Source: Casuarina equisetifolia
Lineage: Eukaryota; Streptophyta; Magnoliopsida; Fagales; Casuarinaceae
DNA: 64,000 nt
Direction: 5' to 3'
NCBI GenBank assembly: GCA_028551475.1
Contig: CM052362.1
Location: 22,860,021 to 22,924,020 of the forward strand
Positions 12,150-23,142 of this stretch are shown piece after piece. Numbering within the stretch: position 1 is the stretch's first letter; each line of letters begins with the position of its first letter. A model generated the notes under the pieces. That model was not told where the DNA came from. It ran no database searches and was given only the letters and a program-made list of their open reading frames with translations. Both the position numbers and the translations under genes were made by a program.

Positions 12150-14834
12150 GTCGTCCCAGAGCGAGAGGGAGGAAGATTCAACGTGGACCGTCAGATGGGA
12201 ATCTAAAGGGTCCGAATTTCGTGTACGTTTTGAGCCGTGCGATTTGGGACGTCCTACCTTGACGAGGGACCCGATTCCGCCACTTTTCGCTTTACCATGG
12301 CAGGCCGGCACGTGCCGCTTCTGTCAAAAATTACAACCGGCCTGAGGTGAAAAATCACCTCATCGCATCACCGTTGGCCACCGCATCATGATGTGGACAT
12401 TCAGTGGCCCGCTGTTCGACGGTTAGGATCAATTGGGATGGATTAGTTGTCCATCTGCCTTTTCTTGAAGTTTGCCTTTTCACGGTAAGATTCAACCCCC
12501 TCGTTCAAATGAATGCAAAAATGACGTGGAAGACGGACAACGGTCCTGGGCAAATGGAAATTTCTCAAGGCCGTCCTGTTTTTCTTGTTGACAAAGTAAC
12601 CTGCTTCTCCTTTTGACACAAATAGGCTTGTCCATTCGATAAAGTAGCCTTTAATTCCAAAATTAATGCTACATTTAAGTGAAAATTGAAAATTGTATTT
12701 TCAGAGAATATTATACCAAAAATTTTACTATAAAAAAAAATAAACATTTATAATATGTCTGATAAACTTAAAATTAAAATTGGAGCTAGAGCTCTTATAA
12801 TTTTTGATACAATAACGACATTAAGGGTCCCAAAGTGCCTTTAGGGGTCAAGTCATTTTCTTAAACGAGGTAAAGCTTCTAGAGAACCCACTTTATCATA
12901 ATTTGAAAATTGTCACCTGGCTAATCGCATGTTAGCCAATAGCCATCGCTTGGACGATTGGGTACCGAGTGGGGGATCACCAGCCACCCTCCAGTAATTT
13001 ACAGATACCACCATAAAAACTAGTATAACGGTAGAGCTATGATTAGGAGACAGCAAACCGTTTTAGTTAGGCTTTCTACGTTGCAATTATGTAGCAAATA
13101 TATCACTCATTTTGCTTTTGGTGGTTTGTAATGAGCTCTTAGTCCCTAATTCTGACAAGATTAATCAAAGAAACGAAAACGCCAAACGAATAGACAAAGG
13201 AAGCAACCTTAGTTCTCGTAAAAATCATCGGCTATGTTGCTCTTTAACCTCTTGTGGCAGATGATCGCTTTCAGCATCTGTGTATTAGTTTCACTTTGGT
13301 ACATCAATGTCAAGTAGATAGTTTCACGCTTTGAAATTGAGAATTTACCGTACTATCTTATTGCTGTTGTCAAGAGGATCTGGCAAGACATCACTTTCGG
13401 AAGAGGAAGTCTAGATGTGATGTGGATTATGTAATAACTTAAAATTATCAAGGCATATGACCATAATGTCTTGTCATATGGGGCCATTGTTATTATAATA
13501 ATGTTTTGCAGAACAATTTGGTTAGATATTAGTATCTTTTTTCTAAGATGATAACTAAAGATACAATTAAGAAGTTCTTTATTCAACTTAGAAATTAATT
13601 CAAAAGTTGATAAGATTTTTTATTATGTAAATATGATTCTTAATATAATTCTTAGCAATATAAAATTTATTGACTATATTTTAACATGTACTTCACCATT
13701 ATAGTCAAATTGTTAGATTATGATGATGTCGCATTATGTGAGCAATGTGTGAACCCAAGTCTATGAAAGTCCATAGGAATGCTAAGGAAGATTTTAATTA
13801 TGATATAATGTTAAAATGTCCATAAGTTAGTGAAGCATGTTATTATATAAGTGAGATTCTTAATTTATTTTTTAATAATATGAGGCTTATAAATCACATC
13901 TTAATAAATGTTGCACATAGTTGGAACTAATAAACATTATTAAGATTATAGTTATTTCTATATTCTTGTGTTCTTACTTTACAAAATTGATATTTACGGC
14001 CTAAGTTTTATGTGTTTGCCAAAATTACTTATTTCAAGAAATTTTCCCGATGCTTTGACTCCTTTTTCTTGTGCCATATAACACTAGAATCTCACTAGGC
14101 ATCACCATTTAACCCTTTATGAAAATTAATTATTTCAACAAATTTTCCCGATACTTCACGGAGGTTGGCTTTGTGAAAGAGCACGCAGGCTTTCCTTACT
14201 AGTTATCATGAAGGTTTCATGCCTTCTTGCATAGTCCACAATTCCATAAGCCTTCTTCACAAAGGCAGTACCTTTGACCTCTCATAAAAGCATTACTTTT
14301 ACAACCATTTATGAAGGCCTTATCTTAATTGATGCTTTAATGAACTTCACCTTTTTGATGATCTACATGTCATTGGATGAGAGCTATCCATTATAATTAT
14401 TTTTTAACTTTAGAAGCCTTTTAACTAAATGGTATAATTGAAGTTTATGATACCAATTAAGACATTGAATATTGATTAGTAAGTGATGATAATGCATAAT
14501 GTAGAAGGTCGTATACTATACACTTAACATAATCTTATAGGAGTTAACATAGTCGTTGCTTGTTATTGACAACATGATCAAGGGCCAAAGCAAAGTTTGC
14601 AGCCAAAAAAAGTGCTAAGCAATGAAGGTAGGAACCAGTTTCATGTAATCCACCCAGTTCTATTAACTCTGATTCCAAATTACAGTTCATGTATTAGACC
14701 ACAAAAGTATTCCTTATCTCCAAACAATGATGAACAAAATTCAGCCGATCTTACAAGTGAGAAAAAGTAGATAAACAAAACTGCCTCTATTGTACCTATT
14801 CTAGCAATGGATAAACTAAAGTTCTATAATGATC
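12150..14834. other. Intergenic region between MORN and PHT1 genes
   Basis: 12150-12600 is moderately GC-rich and is probably the distal MORN promoter. The rest is AT-rich with no coding potential or recognisable element. The last 200-250 bases are the likely 3' UTR of the PHT1 gene. Confidence 0.45.
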
Positions 14835-16445
14835 CTAAACAATTTGAGTTGGAGCCCTGTTGGACTGCTGTTCTCCCTCTTCTTCTTCATCCTCCCTTGA
14901 CATCTCTTCTAGCGATTTTCCCTTCGACTCCGGCACCAGAAACGTGAACATCAGCCCGAGTACGTTTATCCCCGCGAGTACAAGGAGAGAATTTCTCATA
15001 CCAATTCCTGGTGGGTAACCTGCATCAGTCTTTGACCTGTCTTGGCTCTGTGATGCATACAAGAAGCCAAAAGCTCCCACGATTGCCCCGGCCTTGCCGA
15101 AAGCCGCCGAAATGCCGTGGCAGGTTGATCGGAGCCTTGCAGGGAAAATCTCCGCAGGCACGATGAATGTAGTGCTATTGGGTCCGAAATTAGCGAAGAA
15201 GAAGGTCAGGGCATACATGGCCACAAAGCCGATGTGGTTCTCTTTCTGTGTCCAGTGGTGATAAGGAAGTGCCAAAGCAAGCATGAAAATTGTCATAAAG
15301 AGGAAGCCAATGACCTGAATGGCAAACCGTCCGATGTGGTCGATGAGAAGGACGGTGACCCAGTAGCCAGGAACTGTGCCGCAGAGAGCAATCAGGGTTT
15401 GAGCCCTTGCAATCTTGTAAAGCTCGTCAAGGGCGCTCATTTTTTGAGCCGGAGGGATCCAACCAACAGCACTGAAAATGTCCTTCTGGAACAGATTCTG
15501 GCTGTAATAAGCAATATCCAGCAGGAACCAAGTGGTCGCCGTCCCCAGCAAGTGAAGACCATGCCGACGGGCGAATTCTCGAGAGAATAACCCGAAAGAA
15601 TTTCTCCTTTTAATCGTTACCACCTCCTCTTTCACCTCCTTCACTTCTTCGACTTCAACGTGTAAAATCTTTGACATGTCCTCGCAAGCTTTCTTGTGAT
15701 CGTTGGCAACAAGTGCAGTGTAGCGAGGAGTCTCCGGCATCTTCATGCGCGTGTAGTAAGTCGCAGCCGCGGGCAGTGCTCCGAGCATGAGAATGATCCG
15801 CCAGACGAAGTCTGCCTGGGGGACAGTGGAACCAGTCGGATCTTTGATGTAAGACGCTGCAGGAAATAAAGCCCGAAAGATGGAGGAGACTACTACAGCC
15901 ACCGTGCCACCACAAAGAATTCCAAATCCTTGCATGGCGAAAACCGCCGCAATGAAAGCCCCGCGAGATTTCTTGTTAGAGTACTCGGCCATGATCGTGG
16001 CGGAGAGTGGGTAATCTCCGCCGATGCCGAACCCGAGCCAAAACCTGAAAAAGCAGAGAGTAGTTATCACCGACGTCGGCGTGCTTCCAAAGGAAAGGCC
16101 GGAAGCGATGGAGCACATAACCATAAGAAAGAGGGTTATGCCATAGACTCGCTTCCGTCCCAACTTGTCGCCGAGCCACCCGAAGAAGAGCTGGCCGATT
16201 AGGGTTCCACAAAACGCGACCCCATTGACTGCGGCCGCTACATTAGGAGGCAGACTGCCGGGCTTCGACGAGCCTTCGACTTGGTAATATATGCGGCCTA
16301 GGAGCTTGGTGACGAGGGAGATGCAGAAGAGATCGTAGGAATCGGTGAAGAACCCCATTCCTGCGATCACCACCGCGGTGAAGTGGTATAGTTGAGTCTT
16401 GGCTCGGTCGAGCACGCCAAGGACCTCAACTTGATCATTGGCCAT
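14835..16445 (-). CDS. PHT1-family phosphate:H+ symporter
   Basis: High-affinity inorganic phosphate importer of the plasma membrane, major facilitator superfamily. One uninterrupted frame of 536 residues is the usual PHT1 length. Visible features are the first transmembrane helix with Asp35 and Asp38 ([12 protein letters not shown]), the MFS loop motif [12 protein letters not shown], and the PHT1 signature [14 protein letters not shown] at about residues 142-155. A charged cytoplasmic loop rich in Glu/Lys ([12 protein letters not shown]) separates two six-helix halves, and the second half carries [15 protein letters not shown]. The C-terminus is acidic ([12 protein letters not shown]), as in the family, where phosphorylation and trafficking control act. 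The sequence resembles the general root-uptake PHT1 group more than the mycorrhiza-specific PT4 group; that is from memory and would need a tree. The gene is intact. ATG 16445 is followed by [13 protein letters not shown]. Confidence 0.95.
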   Translation of the reverse strand: MANDQVEVLGVLDRAKTQLYHFTAVVIAGMGFFTDSYDLFCISLVTKLLGRIYYQVEGSSKPGSLPPNVAAAVNGVAFCGTLIGQLFFGWLGDKLGRKRVYGITLFLMVMCSIASGLSFGSTPTSVITTLCFFRFWLGFGIGGDYPLSATIMAEYSNKKSRGAFIAAVFAMQGFGILCGGTVAVVVSSIFRALFPAASYIKDPTGSTVPQADFVWRIILMLGALPAAATYYTRMKMPETPRYTALVANDHKKACEDMSKILHVEVEEVKEVKEEVVTIKRRNSFGLFSREFARRHGLHLLGTATTWFLLDIAYYSQNLFQKDIFSAVGWIPPAQKMSALDELYKIARAQTLIALCGTVPGYWVTVLLIDHIGRFAIQVIGFLFMTIFMLALALPYHHWTQKENHIGFVAMYALTFFFANFGPNSTTFIVPAEIFPARLRSTCHGISAAFGKAGAIVGAFGFLYASQSQDRSKTDAGYPPGIGMRNSLLVLAGINVLGLMFTFLVPESKGKSLEEMSREDEEEEGEQQSNRAPTQIV

Positions 16446-16558
16446 GGTGGTTTCCTGGGTGTCGCTGCAAGTTCTCGAGCTTCTTGAATCGAATCCTCTA
16501 AGAACTTCTTGAAGAACTTACAACGAATCGTTAAGATAGATTGAAGTCTCTGGACGCT

Positions 16559-16567
16559 CTTTTATAG
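16559..16567 (-). promoter_or_regulatory. TATA box of the PHT1 gene
   Basis: CTATAAAAG on the minus strand, 114-122 bp upstream of the ATG. A start site about 30 bp further in would give a 5' UTR of roughly 80-90 bases. Confidence 0.65.
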
Positions 16568-16576
16568 AACTTTCGG

Positions 16577-16640
16577 CGAGTACGAGTAAATCTAGGAGTT
16601 ATATAAAATATGCTCGAGTACGAGTAAATGTAGGAGTTAT
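16577..16640. repeat. Two 26-bp direct repeats just upstream of the PHT1 TATA box
   Basis: CGAGTACGAGTAAATCTAGG plus AGTTAT at 16577-16602 recurs at 16615-16640 with one substitution, 38 bp apart. Each copy itself contains two GAGTACGAGTA-like half-units. The pair sits about 10 bp beyond the TATA box, in core promoter position. Confidence 0.8.
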
Positions 16641-17230
16641 ACTTATTCTCAATCTCTAGAGGTACATCATCAAAGACTTTTTTATTTTATCATAATCTTA
16701 ACCCTAATTTTCTTACAATCATTTATTTTTTTATTTTTATTTTTTATTGTTAAATATTACAACTCACACATTTATAATATAAAATCTTAAATCTCATAAT
16801 TGAAGTCCCCACTAACTCACTATCGAACTAAATAATTGATAAACAATAATATTTTTATAATCATATCCAATATTAAACTTATGACCTTGTGATCCCAAAT
16901 CTTACCTACTTAATACAAAGTCAATAGGTAATTGATAAATTATCATCCTTTTTTAAAATTTTTTTTAGTATAACAAGAAGAATCTCCGTTACAACAATGG
17001 GCACAATTTAAAGGACTAGAAGTAGCAAATCACCAGTAATCACACGAAATTATCCCCTGCTTTTTATCTTGAGCCTACAAAGTCTAACTATTACGCTTTT
17101 GCTCAAGTGATCTTATTAAGTTGTCAGTCGAGAAAATCATCTTCGCTTGGCAAAAAAAAAAAAGATAACTTCAAGTTCAAGTTCTCAAGATTATAGGAAG
17201 CTTATTATCCATCCTAAAGCACCAATGACT
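16641..17230. other. PHT1 upstream region and 3' flank of the aminotransferase gene
   Basis: AT-rich DNA. On the minus strand CTTCTTGTT occurs at 16972-16980, about 530 bp upstream of the PHT1 ATG. It resembles the mycorrhiza-related CTTC/MYCS word (TCTTGTT core). No exact P1BS element (GNATATNC) was found by eye between 16446 and 17230. Confidence 0.4.
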
Positions 17231-20136
17231 TCATTTTCTCATCAACCTTTCCTTCATCCTCTCAACTGCAGCCTTCAGGGTCTCCTCATCCTTGCAGAAA
17301 GTAAACCGCACGAGATTCTTCCCATCTTCAGGATTCAAGTAAAACACGCTGGTTGGAATTGCTACAACCCCAACTTCCTTGATCAGATACTCGCAAAAAG
17401 CAACATCATTTTCCAGGCCAAAAGGGGTGTGATCTACAATCACAAAGTAGGTTCCACTTGAGGGAAATACCTTGAAACCAACAGCCTTCAATCCCCCCAC
17501 TAAAATTGCCTTCTTTGCCATATAATCTCTCTTTAGATCCACATAGTAGGAATCTGGGGCTCTTAGTGCCACTGACGTTGCCCACTGCATTGGAGTGGAG
17601 GTAGCAAAGGTGAGGAAAGAATGCGCCTGTCGCACGCCCCATGTCAAATGTTGGGGAGCTATTGCCCACCCAATTTTCCAGCCTGTTAAGGAGAATGTCT
17701 TCCCCAAGGAATTCATAGTAACTGTGCGCTCATACATTCCAGGAAGAGATGCTATCGAAATGTGGTCCATCTCAAATGACAACTTATCATAAACTTCATC
17801 AGAGAAAACCAGCACATCATTCTCAATGCAAAGAGATGCGATTGTGTCGAGTTCCTCTCTGGTAAACATCTTTCCTGTCGGGTTGTGTGGAGTATTCATA
17901 AGAATTGCACGTGTATTCTTTGAGATGGTGGCCTTGAGCTCATCGATGGGGATGGCAAAATCTGGCGGCCGCAGGGTTACACATTTGACATTGGCACCAT
18001 ACATGGAAAGTGTCGCTTCATATGAATCATAAAAAGGAGCAAAGAGGATCACCTCATCACCAGGATTTATCAACCCTAACACAGTAGCAGCAATTGCTTC
18101 AGTGCAACCAGAGGTAACAGTAACTTCCTTCTCAGGATCCACTGTAAGTCCAGTATCTTTCAGGAACCGTTCGGCAATGGCATTGTTTAAGTCTGGAACT
18201 CCGTATCCACGAGCATATTGATTTTTTCCATCCCTAATGGCCTGGATTGCTGCTTCCTTTACAAAGTCAGGACCATCAAAGTTGGGAAAGCCTTGGCCGA
18301 GGTTTATTGCCCCATGCTTAATTGCAAGACTACTCATTTGTGTGAAAATTGTAGTTTTGAACTTCTCCAAGCGCTTTGCCACCTGACAAAGAAATGCCAA
18401 TCCACTAAAGCACAAAACGGTAGAAACAGCACAAATAATGATGCACCATTTATGTTTGGAGAGGAGAGAAAATGGTACGGGAGATTAGGCCATAAACAAG
18501 GTGCTAATTAAAAAAAGAAATAAAAGAGAGAAGGGAAAGGAAATTCAGAAGAAGGGCAATGCAGCAATTGGGTCAGGCTACAGGATTTTCAACAGGATAA
18601 ACCAAATTCAAACCCAAATTGACACGTGCCTCAATTATTGCATGCAAATGAACTATTTGTGAGTATGCATTTATTTCTCTGTGATTGTTGCTTTTGTTCC
18701 TAATTTTAAGTATGCACCGTAGTACCTACATTGTAAAAGTCTATAAATGTATGTGTTATGTACAAACACATTCAGGTGAATCAGAGATGAACGATTAATG
18801 AGGCACACTAAAAAGTGACTGGAATGGAGACTCAGATTGGGGGCGGGACGAGGCTAACACCTACCAACTTCAAATCTCTAATTTGGAACCACAACTGTCA
18901 ACAGCTTGTGGAAGGCATACAATGGGAATGTAAAAAACTTCTAATGACGAGAGACTTGAGCCCTCACAGAATATGAAAGGCTTCAAACAATGGAAAAGTA
19001 ATTAGAAAATGAAAAAGAAGACACAAACCAACAGATAGTTGCAGAACAGCATAATTCTTTGTAATTGAACACAGATAGAGCTACAGAAGTTGCAGAAATT
19101 CCATGGGCTTTCTAAAATCTGTTACCATTAATTGCATTCACCTCCTCTGAAAATCCAAGCATCTAATTTACAAAGGAAGTAGGAACAGATATGGATTATT
19201 TCGGAAGACTTAAATTGTTCACAATCTGATACATTTCGGCTTCATCAGGTTTCAATTAATGTACTGAGTATAGTGTGGAAGACCCTTAGTCTCACTGTTT
19301 ATATCCTCCATATACAAAGCATGCCTAGTTAAAATATTGCCAACTCGTTGCCTTTCATACGAAGAAAATCATAAAAATTTAGATGTTTGATATCAAATTC
19401 CTTTAAGAATTCAGTTAAAAATGAAAAAAAACATAAAGCGTCCATGAAACAAAAAGAAACAATCCTCAAGAAACATGTTGTCTCCTTCCAGAAGGTTGAC
19501 ATCCCAGTATAACTCGAAGATGCAAATTCTGCAGTAGCCAAACCACGCCGACTACGAGAAAACCACACTGCTTTCTGTTCCAATATAGTCAGCCCGAAAG
19601 CACGCCTCCGATTAGCCCCAACCAAAATAATAGCACTTAATAAAGTGGATAATAATCCAGTCCAAACCCGATAAATTCCAGACACCAAGAGGGAAAATAG
19701 AAAAGAAACACCCTAAACCAATAAAATACAAGCCCAACCAATTTTTACACCAAACAGAAAGAGACGCTTGCAATTGACAAAGAAAAGAAATTATTTTTAC
19801 ATCACATAAATTGAATCAATGGCATGAGGAGGAAACCCATTTCATTTAGAACCAGATGCAAAAAAACTGAGCCAAAGTCTTGCAGAAATCGAATTGGGGT
19901 AATACCTGCGAAGGCCGGGGGGCTTTCTGGGTCGATCCGGGAGTAGCCGAAATGGCATCTTTCTCAGTCGAAACAGTCGACATGGTAGCTGCAAAAGATT
20001 GGCAACCGCTGCTCCACCTTCCCCTTCCTCTCCTGACAATATCGCCGCAGGTTTCACTCAAATGCTTTGAAAAGGAGAGCAGTGTGGACTGCCTAAAACG
20101 CATTTCAGAGCATGTCCAGGTGCACTGGACCTGCAT
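17231..20136 (-). CDS. Class I PLP aminotransferase, kynurenine/glutamine transaminase type
   Basis: Two-exon model: exon 1 19906-20136 (77 codons) and exon 2 17231-18382 (383 residues plus stop), total 460 residues. Donor CAG|GTATTA, acceptor TTGTCAG|GTGGCA, phase 0; the join reads RPSQ-VAKRLEKFKTT, as in plant homologues. Exon 2 is a complete fold type I aminotransferase: NLGQGFPNFDGP, the substrate/PLP motif PHNPTGK, SDEVYDK, and the Schiff-base lysine in MNSLGKTFSLTGWKIGW (Lys near residue 305). The family moves amino groups between kynurenine, glutamine or methionine and 2-oxo acids. The exact substrate is not readable. Exon 1 encodes a Ser/Arg-rich, acid-poor leader that looks like an organelle transit peptide. 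ATG 20136 and ATG 20103 (MRFRQSTLLSF) are both plausible starts; the longer one is given. The intron is about 1.5 kb. Confidence 0.9.
18383..19905 (-). other. Intron of the aminotransferase gene
   Basis: GT-AG intron of 1523 bases on the minus strand. Small open frames inside it show no domain. No element was recognised. Confidence 0.75.
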
Positions 20137-20779
20137 GACAGCTTTCAAGTCCTAAGATACAGGATGATCTGCTTTAAGACTTAGACTGTAGCCAACAAGG
20201 ACCTCCAGATTAAACTTAGTGTTCCGATTCGCGAGCTGCCGACCATGGGCATGGTTCGCGCCGGCTGGAGTTTAACATCAAACCTCGACTGTTGGATGAG
20301 TTCATTGGGTGAGCATCAAGGGCTCTGATCTGGCATAAAGCATGGCCTGGGTCACGCCTCCAAAGCTTCCTTCTACCAACAGAGGAGGTCCAAAAATATT
20401 CATGGGTAGTGTCATTTTGTATAAAGTGGTTCTGTGACATAGTTCGTCCCTTCTTTGTACATTTGGGCTTCAGTTTGGCAACAAATAATAATGGGCCAAG
20501 CATATGATATCCTGCAATCCATGAAAATAATTACCTTTAAAAATTTGTTGTTAATTGCTAGTGAAGATATAAGCTTACAATAAATTCTAGAACTCAGGAT
20601 TGGGAGAAGATTTGATCGTATTTGAGCACAAAATTTTTCTTGAGTTGTGAAGAGGTGTTCTAACTCTCCTTATAGCAGTTCTTCCGTGTAGAATCAGCTG
20701 ATTCAACATTCAAGTTCTCAATTTCAAATGAAAGCTACGAATTTTACTGTTACTCACGGTAAATTTGTAGGCTGAAGGT
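20137..20779. other. Upstream region of the aminotransferase gene
   Basis: The probable promoter and 5' UTR of the minus-strand aminotransferase lies in the first few hundred bases, which are moderately GC-rich at 20220-20400. No clear TATA box. No other gene seen. Confidence 0.4.
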
Positions 20780-21284
20780 ACCTAGAGAGATGCTCCCCCT
20801 TTCTAAATTTGTCTTATTGTTTGTGTTAAATGAAATTGTAAATTTTTAAAAAAGTTTATAGTGGATGTTTAATGTCAAAGCATTAAAGTTATTCCTTTTT
20901 CCTTTTCTATATTTTTGACACTTGGGTTGTCTCTCCATGACTATATATAACAATACACCAACTTTTGCATACCTCATGCTTTGACGTGTGTCACTCCGAG
21001 CAAACCATTAGGCAATTGAACTTATAACTCACCAGGTCAATGGTTGCAGGCCTCGAACATACCGAGAGCGTAGAGTCAACTCAAAACTTGTGTATCGTAA
21101 ACGGTTCTTTGATACCTTCCACTTCCACTTCTTGTTTCCTTTTTTCTGTGTGTTGAGATCGTTACGAACTGTCACTCTCCATGGATTTTCTTCTCCAATA
21201 AAGTTTTAATGATCGAGTTCAACTTTATTTTCTTCTTCACTATTCAAACATAAAGAAACATCTTTAATTTTCTGTCAATGTAAT

Positions 21285-21640
21285 TGTTAGCAAGTAATTA
21301 GATTGAATTTAATTTAGTACAGATTGAATTTGATTTGGTTTTGTATAGATTAGATATGATTTGGTTTTATAAATTGTTTTTAATTGTAACCCTTTTTGTT
21401 TATATGTAGATGTAAAAATCTATCTCTGTAATTATTTAAAAAATTGATTTTTATTTTTTTTACTTTTTATTTTCTCTTTCTCTTTCTCTTCTCTTTCTTT
21501 TCTTTGGTGAACCCAATTCTAGTCATCAATTCTCTTTGTTCTTGCATGGTATTGGAGCTACTAGCTAACGCCCCATTGCCGGATCCCGATGTCTTCTTCC
21601 CCACCCGACTCTCAAAACCCACCCACCGCTAACCCAGCAT
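21285..21640 (+). mobile_element. Truncated Copia-type LTR retrotransposon: LTR, primer site and gag start
   Basis: A TG…CA segment (21285-21546, about 262 bp) begins TGTTAGCAAG and ends TCTTGCA. Directly after it, TGGTATTGGAGC (21547-21558) resembles the Copia initiator-Met tRNA primer-binding site TGGTATCAGAGC. An ATG at 21589 then opens a Pro/Ser-rich peptide (MSSSPPDSQNPPT), typical of gag starts. The element stops near 21640, where the host repeat resumes. The matching place in unit B (near 23425) has no such sequence, so this is an insertion that later lost its 3' part. Confidence 0.6.
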
Positions 21641-21919
21641 TCAGGATTGTGCCTCCACCGTTCAACTAACAGGTCATTGGTGCTGCCGAGCCCAAGTCGC
21701 TTCTGAAAGGATCTCCTTTGTCTGTTGCCGCCGGCAAGTTCGTGGGTGATCTAGACAGCGCTTCCGACAGTTTTTCTATTCTTGTGGTTGTGCAGAAAGA
21801 GGAACTTGACTTCTTTCTCCATTTCAAAGTGGCACAAAATTGGAGATCAACGGCTTCATATTTTGGACCAAAACTATGTATTATTGCTTCTGTAACCTTC
21901 AATCTTCCCCAAAGAATGA

Positions 21920-22088
21920 GAGACTTGGAAGGTCATAAGATATTGTCAACGACTTTTTTGTTGGAGCGATTACTTGATAAGGTTTTCATAAAAGTATAGG
22001 AGGATTGGAGGGTCATAAGATATTGTCAACGACTTTTTTATTGGAGCGATTACTTGATAAGGTTTTCATAAAAGTGTAGGAGGATTGC
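21920..22088. repeat. Near-perfect 81-bp tandem duplication
   Basis: The segment GGTCATAAGATATTGTCAAC … ATAAAAGTATAGGAGGATTG is present twice in a row with only a few differences. It occurs in unit A only. Confidence 0.85.
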
Positions 22089-22657
22089 AGGTAAAGGGGT
22101 GCGTCGAAAGTTGATGTTATATCTTTTTTAACTTGTTATTATTCTTCTATCCTTGGTTAGCTATTATTCTATTAACTTAACCCAAAATAAAACATCTACA
22201 CTATCACAAAATCCTCATTTTGCTTTTGATCTTTGTTTAAGAGAAGCTGAAGGTAATGGAAATTATATATCAGTTAAAGATAAGATTAAAAAATATAAGC
22301 AAAGAGGACGAGATTCTCCAGAATAGTCCAGCCTAAACTCATCCAAAACATATCATTATCAATACTCTCATAATGTGTATTACATTGGCTAGTCATCTTT
22401 AGATCAGTTCATTGTGTATAGATAAGCAAATCTTTGAATTTTATTGTTTGTGTTAAATAAAATTTTAAATCTTTAACAAAGTTCTAGTAGACGTTTAACA
22501 TCAAAGTGATTAGCATTAAAGTTATTCTATATTTTTTTTCCATTTGGGTTGTCTCTCCATGATTATCCATAATAGTAGACCAACTTTTGCATTCCTCTTG
22601 CTTTCATGAGCATATTCTATGCAAATGATTAGGTAGTTGAATTTAAAACTCATCACG

Positions 22658-23142
22658 TATTAATTTCAAAATAGTACATAATTAACTTAAAGATTTAAAA
22701 TATTAAATAGAGATATTCATCTCTTTATAAATTATATTTTTATTTTTGATGTTTTCCATAAGAAAAGATATCCATTTGTTCTAAGTGTAAGATGATATTT
22801 GTAATAAGAATCTTTATCTACAAGTAAAGAGATAGAAAATTGAACTTAGATTTTTAATGAACTTCTTGATAATGTAAATTGGACATTCATACTACAATAC
22901 GTCTCCTCGTTACAATGTAAGTTTAGATATACAAATTGTAGTATCACTTTTTGTATGAATTTAACTTGTTCAAATTTGTAGAGGTGTTAAGAGTGAATTT
23001 GGATTTTGATATCATGTTAGATTTTATAAATAAAAAAATTATATTAATTTAAAACTTTAAGACATTATTAGATAGAGATATTTACTTCTTTATAAATTAC
23101 ATTTTAATTTTCTATGTTTTCCATGCGAAACTTGACACCACG
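22658..23142. mobile_element. TRIM-like insertion with about 80-bp terminal direct repeats
   Basis: Compared with unit A, unit B is interrupted after ACTCATCACG by about 485 bp. The insert starts and ends with similar direct repeats (TTTAAAATATTAAATAGAGA … CTTTATAAATTA … TGTTTTCCAT near 22690-22760; the counterpart near 23050-23125). Flanks CATCACG and CACCACG could be a diverged target-site duplication. No coding capacity. This matches a terminal-repeat retrotransposon in miniature or a short LTR relic. Confidence 0.5.

Noticed and set aside
11871..12311. 146-codon minus-strand frame upstream of the MORN gene
   Set aside because: Different frame from the MORN protein, spans the TATA box and likely 5' UTR, and has no recognisable domain.
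15234..16202. Plus-strand frames across the PHT1 gene
   Set aside because: Shadow frames of the intact transporter.
16446..17230. P1BS (GNATATNC) phosphate-starvation element upstream of PHT1
   Set aside because: Only 7-of-8 matches were found (for example AAATATGC near 16607 and TCATATCC near 16860); no exact site.
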